From: Pseudooctadecabacter jejudonensis
GTDB lineage: Bacteria; Pseudomonadota; Alphaproteobacteria; Rhodobacterales; Rhodobacteraceae
Length of the DNA: 64,000 nucleotides
Direction: 5' to 3'
Assembly: GCF_900172275.1 (NCBI RefSeq)
Contig: NZ_FWFT01000001.1
Coordinates: 620,001 to 684,000, forward strand
Shown in pieces: positions 54,450 to 63,481 of the stretch. Numbering within the stretch: position 1 is the stretch's first letter; every line of letters starts with the position of its first letter. Under the pieces are notes generated by a model. That model was given only the letters and a program-made list of their open reading frames with translations. It had not been told where the DNA came from and ran no database searches. The position numbers and the translations under genes were made by a program.

Positions 54450-55283
54450 ATGCGTCACAGCCTGCCCATTGCACCGCAGTTTTATGTCACTGCACCGCAG
54501 CCCTGCCCTTACCTTGAGGGCCGGATGGAACGAAAGCTGTTCACGGCACTGCAGGGTGAAACCGCCGAGAAGCTGAACAATTCCTTGTCAAAACAGGGCT
54601 TTCGTCGGTCACAAAACGTTCTTTACCGCCCGTCCTGTGCGGAATGTTCTGCCTGTTTAAGCGCGCGGATCAGGGTGGCGGATTTTGCCCCCAGCAAAAG
54701 TCAAAAACGGGTGATGAAGCGCAACCGCACCCTACAAAGGGGCGCCTCTTCCCCATGGGCGACCGAGGCACAATATGCTCTCTTTCGGGATTATCTGGAC
54801 AGTCGGCACGCCGCGGGCGGCATGGCAGATATGGATTTGTTCGAATTTGCCGCGATGGTTGAGGAAACCCCAATCCGCACGCGTCTGATCGAATACCGAG
54901 AGGGCGATGAATACCCCAAGGGAGATCCTTACGAAGGTCTGCGGGCGGTCAGTTTGACGGATGTCCTCGATGATGGGGTGTCGATGGTCTACTCGTTCTT
55001 TACGCCCGAATTGATGCGCAATTCCTTGGGCACCTATTTGATCCTGGACCACATCGAAATCGCGCGGCATCTGGGCCTGCCTTACGTCTATCTGGGCTAT
55101 TGGGTGCCGGGGTCCGACAAAATGGGCTATAAGGCCAAGTTCAAAGGGGTCGAGATTTTCCGTCACGGCCATTGGGAAGACCTGACCCATCCTGATGACT
55201 ACTCTGCCGATATCAACCCTCTGTCCGTGGACCCCATCGCAGAGCAGGTGGCCCGCATTACCCTGCCCGACAGCGGCCCCTAA
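54450..55283 (+). CDS. bpt: Aspartate/glutamate leucyltransferase
   Basis: Bacterial protein transferase that adds leucine from Leu-tRNA to N-terminal Asp or Glu, marking proteins for ClpS/ClpAP. 277 residues, related to eukaryotic Ate1. Conserved parts: [34 protein letters not shown] (cysteine cluster), and [20 protein letters not shown]. The TAA stop lies in a perfect palindrome. Converges on the secretion operon. Confidence 0.92.
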   Translation: MRHSLPIAPQFYVTAPQPCPYLEGRMERKLFTALQGETAEKLNNSLSKQGFRRSQNVLYRPSCAECSACLSARIRVADFAPSKSQKRVMKRNRTLQRGASSPWATEAQYALFRDYLDSRHAAGGMADMDLFEFAAMVEETPIRTRLIEYREGDEYPKGDPYEGLRAVSLTDVLDDGVSMVYSFFTPELMRNSLGTYLILDHIEIARHLGLPYVYLGYWVPGSDKMGYKAKFKGVEIFRHGHWEDLTHPDDYSADINPLSVDPIAEQVARITLPDSGP

Positions 55284-55300
55284 AATTCCGGAATTTTAGG
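55279..55300. repeat. Perfect 22-bp palindrome over the bpt stop codon
   Basis: CCTAAAATTCC and its exact complement; the bpt stop TAA is at 55281-55283. It lies 11 bases from the end of the convergent hlyD-like gene, so it may serve as a bidirectional terminator. Confidence 0.6.
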
Positions 55301-55310
55301 ACAGATCGCC

Positions 55311-56480
55311 TTAGGGTTCCCGCAGCGCTTCCTGCGACCGGTAGAGCGGCTTGGTCAGATACTGCAGTACTGTTTTCGATCCGGTGTGCAACTCCACATC
55401 CGCCTGCATGCCCGGCCGAATTTCGATGCGCTGCTGACGTTCTCCCAAATTGGTTGTGTCCACACGTAATGTCACGCGGTAATGGGGCGGCGCGTTAGGG
55501 TCACGTTCGTCCTCGAACGTATCGGCAGAAATCAGATGAACCTCCCCACTGAGCGATCCGTAAATCGTGTAGTCATAGGCGCTTAGCTTGATCGTCGCGG
55601 TTTGTCCCGGCACCACATTGGCAATGTTGGACGGGGCGACCTCGGCTTCCACGAACAACTCATCATCAAGCGGAATGATCTGGAAAATCTCTTCGCCCGG
55701 TCGGATCACACCGCCGATGGTGGTCACACCCAGATTGTTGACGATCCCGCGCATGGGGCTGGTGATGACTGTCCGTTCCAGCCGGTCTTCGGCCACGCGC
55801 AAATCCTGTTTCAGGGTCGCCATCATCGACAACACTTCGGAATATTCGGAGGCGCGTTGCAACTCGGCCTGTGTCACGATTTCGTTGTAGGCATTGGTGG
55901 CGTCTGAATTGGCCTTACGGGCGCGGGTGACCTCAATCAAGGCCGCGATCTCTCGGTTGTACAAATCCTCCATCACCGCCAATTCGCGCGAGGTTTCGGT
56001 GATAATCGCCTGTGCGCCTTCGGTCCGGCTGACGTAATCAGATTGCCTTGCGCCCAACAGCGCACGTTCAGAGGCGACCATCTCGGGACTGAACTGTTCA
56101 ATCGCGTCCGGCACATCAAAATTGAACATCCCTTCGATTTCGGCCTCAAGTCGCAGGCGCCGGATTTCGGCGGCAATCACTTGTTCCCGCAAATCGGTCA
56201 CGGAGGTTTCAAACTGGGTGCCCCGCAGGCGGGCCAGCACATCGCCCGGTTCGACCTGATCCCCCTCAGACACCAGAAGTTCGGCCAAAATACCGCCCTC
56301 AAGGTTCTGAATGATCTGCGGGCGCGAGGACGAGACCACCGACCCTTTGGCGCGCACAATCTCATCGATCGCGGCGAACTTTGCCCAGATCAGGAAAATC
56401 ACAACGGTGGCGCCAATAAGCCAGATCAGCAGGCTGGGGCCTTTGACGCGGGCCTCGAATTCGTCTGCGATGGTGACCAT
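55311..56480 (-). CDS. Type I secretion periplasmic adaptor (HlyD family)
   Basis: Membrane fusion protein, 389 residues. One N-terminal helix (about 18-38) is followed by a biotinyl-lipoyl part (ILAELLVSEGDQVEPGDVLA), a long coiled-coil hairpin (about 90-250) and the beta-barrel end (SPMRGIVNNLGVTTIGGVIR, RPGMQADVELHTG). It bridges the ABC transporter and the outer-membrane channel. Start shares a base with the ABC stop (TAATG). Confidence 0.93.
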   Translation of the reverse strand: MVTIADEFEARVKGPSLLIWLIGATVVIFLIWAKFAAIDEIVRAKGSVVSSSRPQIIQNLEGGILAELLVSEGDQVEPGDVLARLRGTQFETSVTDLREQVIAAEIRRLRLEAEIEGMFNFDVPDAIEQFSPEMVASERALLGARQSDYVSRTEGAQAIITETSRELAVMEDLYNREIAALIEVTRARKANSDATNAYNEIVTQAELQRASEYSEVLSMMATLKQDLRVAEDRLERTVITSPMRGIVNNLGVTTIGGVIRPGEEIFQIIPLDDELFVEAEVAPSNIANVVPGQTATIKLSAYDYTIYGSLSGEVHLISADTFEDERDPNAPPHYRVTLRVDTTNLGERQQRIEIRPGMQADVELHTGSKTVLQYLTKPLYRSQEALREP

Positions 56481-58714
56481 TAGACTGCCTTTTTGTTCTT
56501 GTTTTGCAGGTGGGCCAGAACCTCTTGGCGGGGGCCATCGACCGCAAGTCGGCCGTTTTGCAAGATGATCGTGCGGGTTGTCAGCTCAAGAATGGGCACA
56601 CGGTGGGTGGCGATGATGGCGGTGCGCCCGTTCAGCCAAGTCTCAAGGCGACTGACGAGAGTGTTTTCCAACGTCTGGTCAAGGGCGGCTGTGGGTTCAT
56701 CGAGCAGGCAAACTTTGGGGTCCTGCAGCCACAGACGCGCCCAACCGATGGACTGACGTTGCCCGATGGAAAGGCCCTCGCCTCCGTCGGAGATTTCCAG
56801 ATCCAGCCCCTTGGGGTGGTTGCGCACAAAGGGGCCCAGCCCTGCAAAATCCAGCGCAGCAAGCAAGCGATCATCGTCGCGTTCCAGCAAGGTCAGGTTC
56901 AGGTTTTCGCGCAAGGTGCCCGAAAACAGACGCACTTCCTGGCTCAGATACCCGATGGAGCGGCGCAGATCGCGCGGCATCACCTGCCCCATGTCGACCC
57001 CGTCGATCAGCACGCGGCCCTTGGTGGGACGATAGATGCCCGACAGCATTTTTAGCAATGTCGACTTGCCCGATCCATTGGACCCCAGAACGGCCAATCG
57101 TTGGCCCGCCTCGATCTTGAGGCCGGGGATATCCACGGTCTGACCGCTGTCTTCGTTGTAGCAAAAGGCGATGTCGCGCAGCTCAAACTCCCCGCGCATA
57201 TCTTCGCGGCGCAAATAGGTGCGGTCACTTTGCTGGTCTTGTTCGGCGTTGGCGATTTCGTCCAAGGCCTCCAGCGCGGCCTTGACGTTGGACCAGCGCG
57301 CCAATGTTGCGGCCAGCTGCGTCAGCGGCCCCAAGGTACGCGACGTCAGGATGCCCACGGCGATGATTGTGCCGACAGTGAATTGCCCGGTGAAGACCAT
57401 GAACGTGCCCGCCACCACGGCTGCCACATAGGTCGCCTGCTGCACGCCTTGTGCCCAGAAGGTCAGCGTGCTGGCCAGTTTGCGCTGCTCAGACGTGGCG
57501 ATGGAGGACACCGCCGACAGCTCGGACCACAGACGTTTGAACCGGTCTTCGCCGCGCTGCGCCTTGATCGTGTCGGCCTCATAGATGACCTCATGCAAAA
57601 GACGATTGGACTTGGCCGATGCGCCTTGGGTCTGTTGTGTCAGCGCGATCATCTTCTTTTGCAAAAAGAAGCTCGGCAGAACCATAAGCAGACCGCCCAC
57701 AAACAACACCCACACCACGTTGCCGCCGATTGATGCCACCAGCGCAAGAAACAACACAATGAACGGCAGATCGGTCAGCGTGCCGATGGTCGAGGCGGTG
57801 AAGAATTCCCGCACAGATCCGAATTCACGCACGGCTGAGAACAGCCCCGATGGCGATTGTCCTTCCTTGCCGCGGCGCATACCCAGCAAGCGGTCCATCA
57901 ACAGCGCCTGAACCTTCAGTTCAATCTTGCGCCCTGCCCCGTCCATCAGCCGCGCGCGTGCAATGCGAAGGCCTGCCTCAAGCAACATGGCCAGACCTGC
58001 TCCGATCGCCAGCACCCACAAGGTGGCAGTGGATTGATGCGGGATCACGCGGTCATAGACCTGCAAGGAAAACAGCGCCACAGCCACGGCCAACAGGTTG
58101 GCGACAAACGAGCCCAACGCGACCTCAAGCATGTGACGGCGGAACTGCAGCATTTCGCCCCAGAACCAATGGGCAGATTTGCCTTTGCGGGCATGCTTTT
58201 TCGCCAGATCGGCCACGGCGATATCCGCGCGCAGCACAAGGCCGGAAAAGTAGGGCAGAAAATCGGACAGCGGCACCTCGGCGCGATTGTCGCGGCAGGT
58301 GGTATCAAAGACGATCACGCAGTCGTCTGTCTGATCGAGGATCAGCAGGATATGACCGCTCGTCATTTCAACGATTGCAGGCCATTGATCGGGCGTGGGT
58401 TTACGGATGGTCGTGACCTGGCTGACAAGCCCTGCGTCGTTCATAGCCTTGGCCATGGCCTGCGGGGTGATGTCATCACCTGCGTCGGCGGTCATCCCCT
58501 CCAACAGGTCAGAGCGCACGATGTCCACGCCCAACAGGCCCGCATAGGTCGCAGCCAGATCGGCGCGGGCCTTGGCCTTGTCGGAATAGCGGTCATCGGC
58601 GGCGGGTGTCAGAACCTCTGCTGCGTTGGCCGCAGGCGGCGTTTCGTTGGTCACGCGGGTGATTTTGCCACCGCGCGTGGCGTTCATATCAAATGCAAGG
58701 ACAGGTCCGGTCAA
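56480..58714 (-). CDS. Type I secretion ABC transporter with degenerate C39 domain (LapB-like)
   Basis: A 744-residue ABC exporter. Residues about 50-170 form a C39-peptidase-like domain without the catalytic cysteine motif, so it should bind rather than cut its cargo, as in RTX and LapA exporters. Six membrane helices (about 195-460) follow. The ATPase has Walker A GSNGSGKST, signature LSIGQ (family LSGGQ) and Walker B VCLLDEPTAALD. Overlaps the TolC-like gene by 4 bases. Confidence 0.92.
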   Translation of the reverse strand: MTGPVLAFDMNATRGGKITRVTNETPPAANAAEVLTPAADDRYSDKAKARADLAATYAGLLGVDIVRSDLLEGMTADAGDDITPQAMAKAMNDAGLVSQVTTIRKPTPDQWPAIVEMTSGHILLILDQTDDCVIVFDTTCRDNRAEVPLSDFLPYFSGLVLRADIAVADLAKKHARKGKSAHWFWGEMLQFRRHMLEVALGSFVANLLAVAVALFSLQVYDRVIPHQSTATLWVLAIGAGLAMLLEAGLRIARARLMDGAGRKIELKVQALLMDRLLGMRRGKEGQSPSGLFSAVREFGSVREFFTASTIGTLTDLPFIVLFLALVASIGGNVVWVLFVGGLLMVLPSFFLQKKMIALTQQTQGASAKSNRLLHEVIYEADTIKAQRGEDRFKRLWSELSAVSSIATSEQRKLASTLTFWAQGVQQATYVAAVVAGTFMVFTGQFTVGTIIAVGILTSRTLGPLTQLAATLARWSNVKAALEALDEIANAEQDQQSDRTYLRREDMRGEFELRDIAFCYNEDSGQTVDIPGLKIEAGQRLAVLGSNGSGKSTLLKMLSGIYRPTKGRVLIDGVDMGQVMPRDLRRSIGYLSQEVRLFSGTLRENLNLTLLERDDDRLLAALDFAGLGPFVRNHPKGLDLEISDGGEGLSIGQRQSIGWARLWLQDPKVCLLDEPTAALDQTLENTLVSRLETWLNGRTAIIATHRVPILELTTRTIILQNGRLAVDGPRQEVLAHLQNKNKKAV

Positions 58715-60078
58715 ATGTCTTCTCCGTCCACAAGGGTGCCGTAAAGGCGGGCCAACTTCAGCTCCATCCGTGCCAGATCATAGCGGATGCCGACGGCGTC
58801 GCGTTCGGCGTCCAGTTTGGTGCGGAACACGCCCACGACCTCGGGCACGGTGCGTTGACCGCCGCGCAGCTGCTGTTCGAACAAGGTGTAATTGTCGTTT
58901 GCCTGCGCAATGATCGTGTCGATGTTGGACTGCTGGCGCCGCAGCGATGCAATCTGCCCTTCAAGGGCTGCAACCTCACGGGCGCTGTCTTCGCGTTGTT
59001 CGGCCACAGCCAATTCGGCCGCCTGCCCCAGTGCCTCAATCGCCGCTATATCGGCACCCCGGCCAAAGCCAAACCCATTGGGGATCGCGATGCCAAGGCC
59101 AAAGCTGTCGGAATTCGTCACATCGCCAGAGGCGGTGACATTGGGGGTGTATCCGGCCTGCAGCGCGCGGGCTTCGGCCACGCCGCGTGTGCCTTGCGCC
59201 TCTACCTTCATCACGTCGAGGGGTTGGCCCACACCGGCAGGATTGGACAGGGTGGCGATACCCCGCACGCCGTCCAGCGAGGTGGATGACATCGCGGCCA
59301 ACTCAGCCCGGGCGGCGGCGGCCTCTTCGCGGTCCTCCAGCACGTCAGAGCGCATCTGCGTTAGCCGTTGCTGCACCAACTGCAGATCAGCGCGGTCGTT
59401 GATGCCAGCGCGCACCCGTTCGGACATGACGTATTCAAACCGTTCCATCCGCGCCATGCCGCCTTCGTGCACGGCGGCGCGGGCCTCGGCGGCTTGGGCC
59501 GTCAAATACAGATCAAGCGCCTGATAAACGCGGTCATTCGTATCTTGGGCCAGCGCCACGGCGGCGACCTCAACATCGGCGCGGGCAAATTCGCGTTCGG
59601 CGCGGTTTGCGCCACCGTCGAACAAGGTTTGTTCCACAATCAGGCCGCCCACCACAGCGCCCAAGGAATTCAGGGAGACCGAAGGGCCGAGGGACGGCAG
59701 CCAGTTCATCTCACGCGCTTCAGAGCGCAGCATCGCGGCGCGCAATTCCGCCTCTGCCGCGCGGGAGTTGGCGGCCAAAACGGACGAAGCCACCTGAGCG
59801 TAGGGCCCAGATGGCAAGACAGATCTGCGATTAAGAAGGGCGTCGATCAACTCTGAGCGTTCGCCGTTCGACAGCTCCCCGTTCAAGGCGGGCGGCGTTG
59901 CCGCGGCGCTGTCGGTGCTGGCCGCCGTTGGATCATGCGCGATGCGCGCGTCCCCGCCAAAGACGTTGCCCGCCCGTGTCACGATGTCTTCGCCCATGCA
60001 TCCGCCCAAAAGGGTGCAGCACATCATGGCTGTTATGGATGTCCGGAATTGTCCTGCCTGTCCCACTCTGTACCCCAT
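58711..60078 (-). CDS. TolC family outer membrane channel
   Basis: A 455-residue outer-membrane efflux protein with the two repeated coiled-coil regions of TolC (about 90-260 and 290-445). The N-terminus ends in LLGGC, which looks like a lipobox, so the protein may be acylated. Forms the exit duct of the secretion system. Separated from the adhesin gene by 116 bases with a GC hairpin; overlaps the ABC gene downstream. Confidence 0.88.
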   Translation of the reverse strand: MGYRVGQAGQFRTSITAMMCCTLLGGCMGEDIVTRAGNVFGGDARIAHDPTAASTDSAAATPPALNGELSNGERSELIDALLNRRSVLPSGPYAQVASSVLAANSRAAEAELRAAMLRSEAREMNWLPSLGPSVSLNSLGAVVGGLIVEQTLFDGGANRAEREFARADVEVAAVALAQDTNDRVYQALDLYLTAQAAEARAAVHEGGMARMERFEYVMSERVRAGINDRADLQLVQQRLTQMRSDVLEDREEAAAARAELAAMSSTSLDGVRGIATLSNPAGVGQPLDVMKVEAQGTRGVAEARALQAGYTPNVTASGDVTNSDSFGLGIAIPNGFGFGRGADIAAIEALGQAAELAVAEQREDSAREVAALEGQIASLRRQQSNIDTIIAQANDNYTLFEQQLRGGQRTVPEVVGVFRTKLDAERDAVGIRYDLARMELKLARLYGTLVDGEDI

Positions 60079-60114
60079 ATGCGCTTATTTTGGCGCTTAT
60101 ACTTTGCGTGGTGG

Positions 60115-60133
60115 GGGCCGGTTTGTCCGGCCC
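60115..60133. terminator. GC-rich hairpin between adhesin and transporter genes
   Basis: GGGCCGG (60115-60121) pairs with CCGGCCC (60127-60133) around TTTGT. No T-run follows on the minus strand, so it is more likely a partial terminator or an mRNA stabiliser that sets the ratio of adhesin to transporter mRNA. Confidence 0.4.
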
Positions 60134-60194
60134 TCCGCCGTTCTGTATCGCCCGGAGGGTGCGCTGTTGCGCAGCCCCACCGGTGCAGGGTGCC

Positions 60195-63100
60195 TTAGTG
60201 CAAGACGGTGATGTCTTCCTCGATGTAGATCTGGGCATCGTCGCCCATCGTGTAGACGTCGTATGTCTTGCCGTTGATCGTTTCGCTGGTGCCGCTGTTT
60301 TGGGCCCCTGCGATGTTGACGGTGTCGTCACGACCCCCATGAATGATGAGGTTGTTGTCGTTGTCAGACAGCCCTTCAAGCGCGCTGAGGTCCAGCGTCA
60401 GATCCGCATCGGTGGCGTAGCTGAGGTCGATCGCGCCGATCTCGAACCCGTCCAGCCCGTCAAGGGAAACGACATCCGTACGGCTTTCTTCCATCACCAC
60501 ATAGGTCGCGCTAGCGTTGCCGGCGTCGTCGGTCTCATTGACGACAAGGTGGGTGCCGTTGGGCAGCTCTGGCGTGAACTGGTAGAGGGACGAACCGCCC
60601 AGATCCAGCCCCGTGCCTTCGCCGTGCTGAAGGTTGGCGACACCATCATCAGAGATGGAATGCACTTCGATGTCCTCATCCCCGCCGGTCACTTCGATGC
60701 GGCGAATGCCGTCATCGGTGATGGTGACACTTTCGATGCCGGGGGCATCAGGCGCCACTGTGTCGACGCGGAAGGTGTCGGTGATGCTGTCGGTGTTGCC
60801 ATGGGCATCCGTCGCATTGATCGTGATGTTGGCGTCATATTCACCGCCCGGGATCTCGGCGCCTGTGTAGGTGACGGACCAATTGCCGCCCGCGTCCACT
60901 GTCGCCTCACGGGTGATCGTGCCTGCGGATGTCTGGAAGGACACCATTACAGTCGATCCGGCTTCGACCGTGCCTGTCAAGGTCACACCATCGGCGGCCT
61001 CTGCCCCGTTGACCACGTTGTTGCCCTCAACCGGATCGGAGGAGGTCAGACGGTTCACGTAGGTGTCAATCTCAACCGTGTCCGAGATGACCGAGACGTT
61101 GCCCGCAGCATCCGTTGCGGTGGCTGTCATCGTCGCGAAGGTCTCTGTTGAGGCGAAGGAGGCAGCGTTGAAATCCGCGCTCCAGGTGCCGTCAGCGCCA
61201 ACGGTCGCGGTGACGGTTTCGCCGCCAAATTCCACGACCACGGTGCTGCCTGCTTCGACCTGACCTGTCAGCGTCACCCCGTCCGAGGCCTCAGCGGCAT
61301 TGATCACGTCATCGCCCTCGACCGCATCCGCGGAGAAGTTGAACGGAACGACTTCGGTGTCGATCTGAACGGTGTCACTGACTTCTTTGTAGTTGCCAGC
61401 CGCATCGGTGATGGAGGCTGTGATGTCAGCCTCGTAGGTGCCTTCCGGGATCACGCCAGCAGGGAAGTTCACCGACCATGTGCCATCTGTGCCGGACTGC
61501 ACGTTCAACGTCGCATCCCCCAGACCAACAGTCACGATCAGCCCAGGCGTCGCGGTGCCGCTGATGATCACGCCATCGGAATGTTCAACCGCATTGACCA
61601 CATCGTCAATTTCGATGGGCTGGGTGGACAGCGCCAGATCACCGGCAACCGTATCGACAGTCACCGCCTCACTGATCGAGGACGTGTTGCCAGCGGCATC
61701 TGTGGCCGTCACGGTGATTGAGGTGTCGTATTCACCGCCAGGCAGCGTGCCGCCCGGATAGGTGACCGACCAGTTGCCAGCCGCGTCCACCGTGGCCGCC
61801 ATGACGACGCCGTGCAGATTGACCGAAACAGAAGAACCTGCCTCAACCGTGCCGGACATGGTGATTGCTTCACCGCTTTCGTCGAAGTTGACTACACCAT
61901 CAGACCCGCCGGCGGTGTTTGTTGTCATCTCAAGCTCATTGACGAAGGTGTCGACGGTCACACTGCCTGTCGCCGTGGCCGTATTGCCTGCAGCATCGGT
62001 GGCCACCACGGAGACAGGCACATCCTGCTCACCACTTGGCACGTCGCTTGCGCTGTAGCTTGCGGACCATGTGCCACCAGCGGTTGCCGTAACGGTTTGA
62101 ACAACGCCGCCGAATGTCACCTCAACAGAGGCGCCCGCCTGCGCTGTACCGGTCAGGGTCACGCCGCCGGATTGTTCAACCCCGTTGACCACGTTGTCGG
62201 ACCCGCCAACAGCCGTCGTATCAAGGGACACACTGGTGACCGTATCAACCACGATCGTCGCACTTGAGGAGGACGCGTTGCCAGCGGCGTCCGTGGTCGT
62301 GATGGTGACGGTTTCGCTGTATTCGCCGCCCGCCAAAACAGATGTGCTGACATCAAGGGACCACGTACCCCCATCCACAGTTGCTGCATACTCCACGCCG
62401 CCAATGGTGACGACAACGGCATCGCCGCCCGTCACCGTGCCGGTCAGCGTGACACCGCCATCGTATTCAGCCGCGTTGATGACGCCATCGGCACCACCCG
62501 TTGCATCCATTTCCGCGCCAATGACCGTATCCACGACCAATGTGCCCGTTGTGGTGCTGGTGCCCCCTTCGGTGGTGATTTCAACGACAACTTCTGTCGT
62601 GTACTCACCGGTATCTACATCTTCAGGGGCAAAGGTCACGGTCCATTCGCCGTCTTCGTTGACGGTGGTTGTCTCCGTGACATCGCCGACCGTGACCGTC
62701 ACATCACCGCCCGGCGTGCCGGTGCCCGTGATGTCAACGCCGTCGGCGTGATCTTCTTCGTTCACTACGTCGTCGCCGGTTTCCGCCGTGCCGCCCGTAA
62801 TATCAACGGAAGGGGCGTCATCACCGCCACCACCGCCACCAATAACAGCCGCACCCACACCGGCCGCCGCAGCGCCGCCCCAGCCAAACAACGGAGCAAT
62901 ACCGCCAAGCGCGCCAGCAAGCATGCCTACTTCATCGTCCGCCGCCGTAACATCCGCACGCAACACGTCGGAACTGCGCATGAAATACAGGTCGTCGTTC
63001 TCGGCGTATTTTCCGACACCGTCGTCGATGATGTAATTGGCGTAGTAATCAACACCCGCCCCTTGGGTCAGGTTTACTTCGGTCAAAAACCCGTCGGAGG

Positions 63101-63341
63101 AGATATAAAGCTCATTGTCGCCAGCGAAATACCCCTCGATGGTGATCACCTGACCATCGATCAACGTGATCTGCAGCGCGGACCCTTGCCGTGTGTAGGA
63201 TACAATTTGACCCTGCGACAGGTTGAGGGAGATTTCAGCCCCCGACCCCACAACAAGTGATGACGCACCAGCGTCACCGGCCACAGACCCTCTGGAAATG
63301 TTGCCCGCACCATCACGGACAACGAAATTAATCGCTGACAT
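60195..63341 (-). CDS. Type I-secreted adhesin with Ig-like repeats (BapA-like)
   Basis: A surface protein of about 1048 residues, start ATG at 63341 with a GGAG site (an in-frame GTG lies 9 bases earlier). The N-terminal 130 residues resemble the BapA prefix domain (ISLNLSQGQIVSYTRQGS, QVITIEGYFAGDN). A glycine-rich hinge (GGGGGGDDAPS) leads to seven Ig-like repeats of about 95-100 residues, each near the pattern DxVxNAAE, GVTLTGTVEAGS, TVDAxGxW, TDAAGN and VDT, then a partial eighth. The C-terminus (LIIHGGRDDTVNIAG) is a likely secretion signal region. Strongly acidic, no cysteines. Likely cell adhesion or biofilm. Confidence 0.87.
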   Translation of the reverse strand: MSAINFVVRDGAGNISRGSVAGDAGASSLVVGSGAEISLNLSQGQIVSYTRQGSALQITLIDGQVITIEGYFAGDNELYISSDGFLTEVNLTQGAGVDYYANYIIDDGVGKYAENDDLYFMRSSDVLRADVTAADDEVGMLAGALGGIAPLFGWGGAAAAGVGAAVIGGGGGGDDAPSVDITGGTAETGDDVVNEEDHADGVDITGTGTPGGDVTVTVGDVTETTTVNEDGEWTVTFAPEDVDTGEYTTEVVVEITTEGGTSTTTGTLVVDTVIGAEMDATGGADGVINAAEYDGGVTLTGTVTGGDAVVVTIGGVEYAATVDGGTWSLDVSTSVLAGGEYSETVTITTTDAAGNASSSSATIVVDTVTSVSLDTTAVGGSDNVVNGVEQSGGVTLTGTAQAGASVEVTFGGVVQTVTATAGGTWSASYSASDVPSGEQDVPVSVVATDAAGNTATATGSVTVDTFVNELEMTTNTAGGSDGVVNFDESGEAITMSGTVEAGSSVSVNLHGVVMAATVDAAGNWSVTYPGGTLPGGEYDTSITVTATDAAGNTSSISEAVTVDTVAGDLALSTQPIEIDDVVNAVEHSDGVIISGTATPGLIVTVGLGDATLNVQSGTDGTWSVNFPAGVIPEGTYEADITASITDAAGNYKEVSDTVQIDTEVVPFNFSADAVEGDDVINAAEASDGVTLTGQVEAGSTVVVEFGGETVTATVGADGTWSADFNAASFASTETFATMTATATDAAGNVSVISDTVEIDTYVNRLTSSDPVEGNNVVNGAEAADGVTLTGTVEAGSTVMVSFQTSAGTITREATVDAGGNWSVTYTGAEIPGGEYDANITINATDAHGNTDSITDTFRVDTVAPDAPGIESVTITDDGIRRIEVTGGDEDIEVHSISDDGVANLQHGEGTGLDLGGSSLYQFTPELPNGTHLVVNETDDAGNASATYVVMEESRTDVVSLDGLDGFEIGAIDLSYATDADLTLDLSALEGLSDNDNNLIIHGGRDDTVNIAGAQNSGTSETINGKTYDVYTMGDDAQIYIEEDITVLH

Positions 63342-63481
63342 GCTACTCACTCCGCCTCATGTTCACGGCTTCTTTGAGCCGCATTTTTAATTACGACTAC
63401 CATATGTAGGTTGATTTTCAATTTCTAGGGGGAAAATCGCGCAACACGAATCACTGTGGCGAAATTACATTTCAGTATGTT

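Noticed and set aside
59898-61151. 417-codon open frame opposite the adhesin and TolC-like genes
   Set aside because: Repetitive valine- and aspartate-rich shadow of the Ig-like repeats.
60195-63341. CRISPR or DNA tandem array in the adhesin gene
   Set aside because: The periodicity is at protein level, about 290 bases per unit with much divergence; no short identical repeats with spacers.
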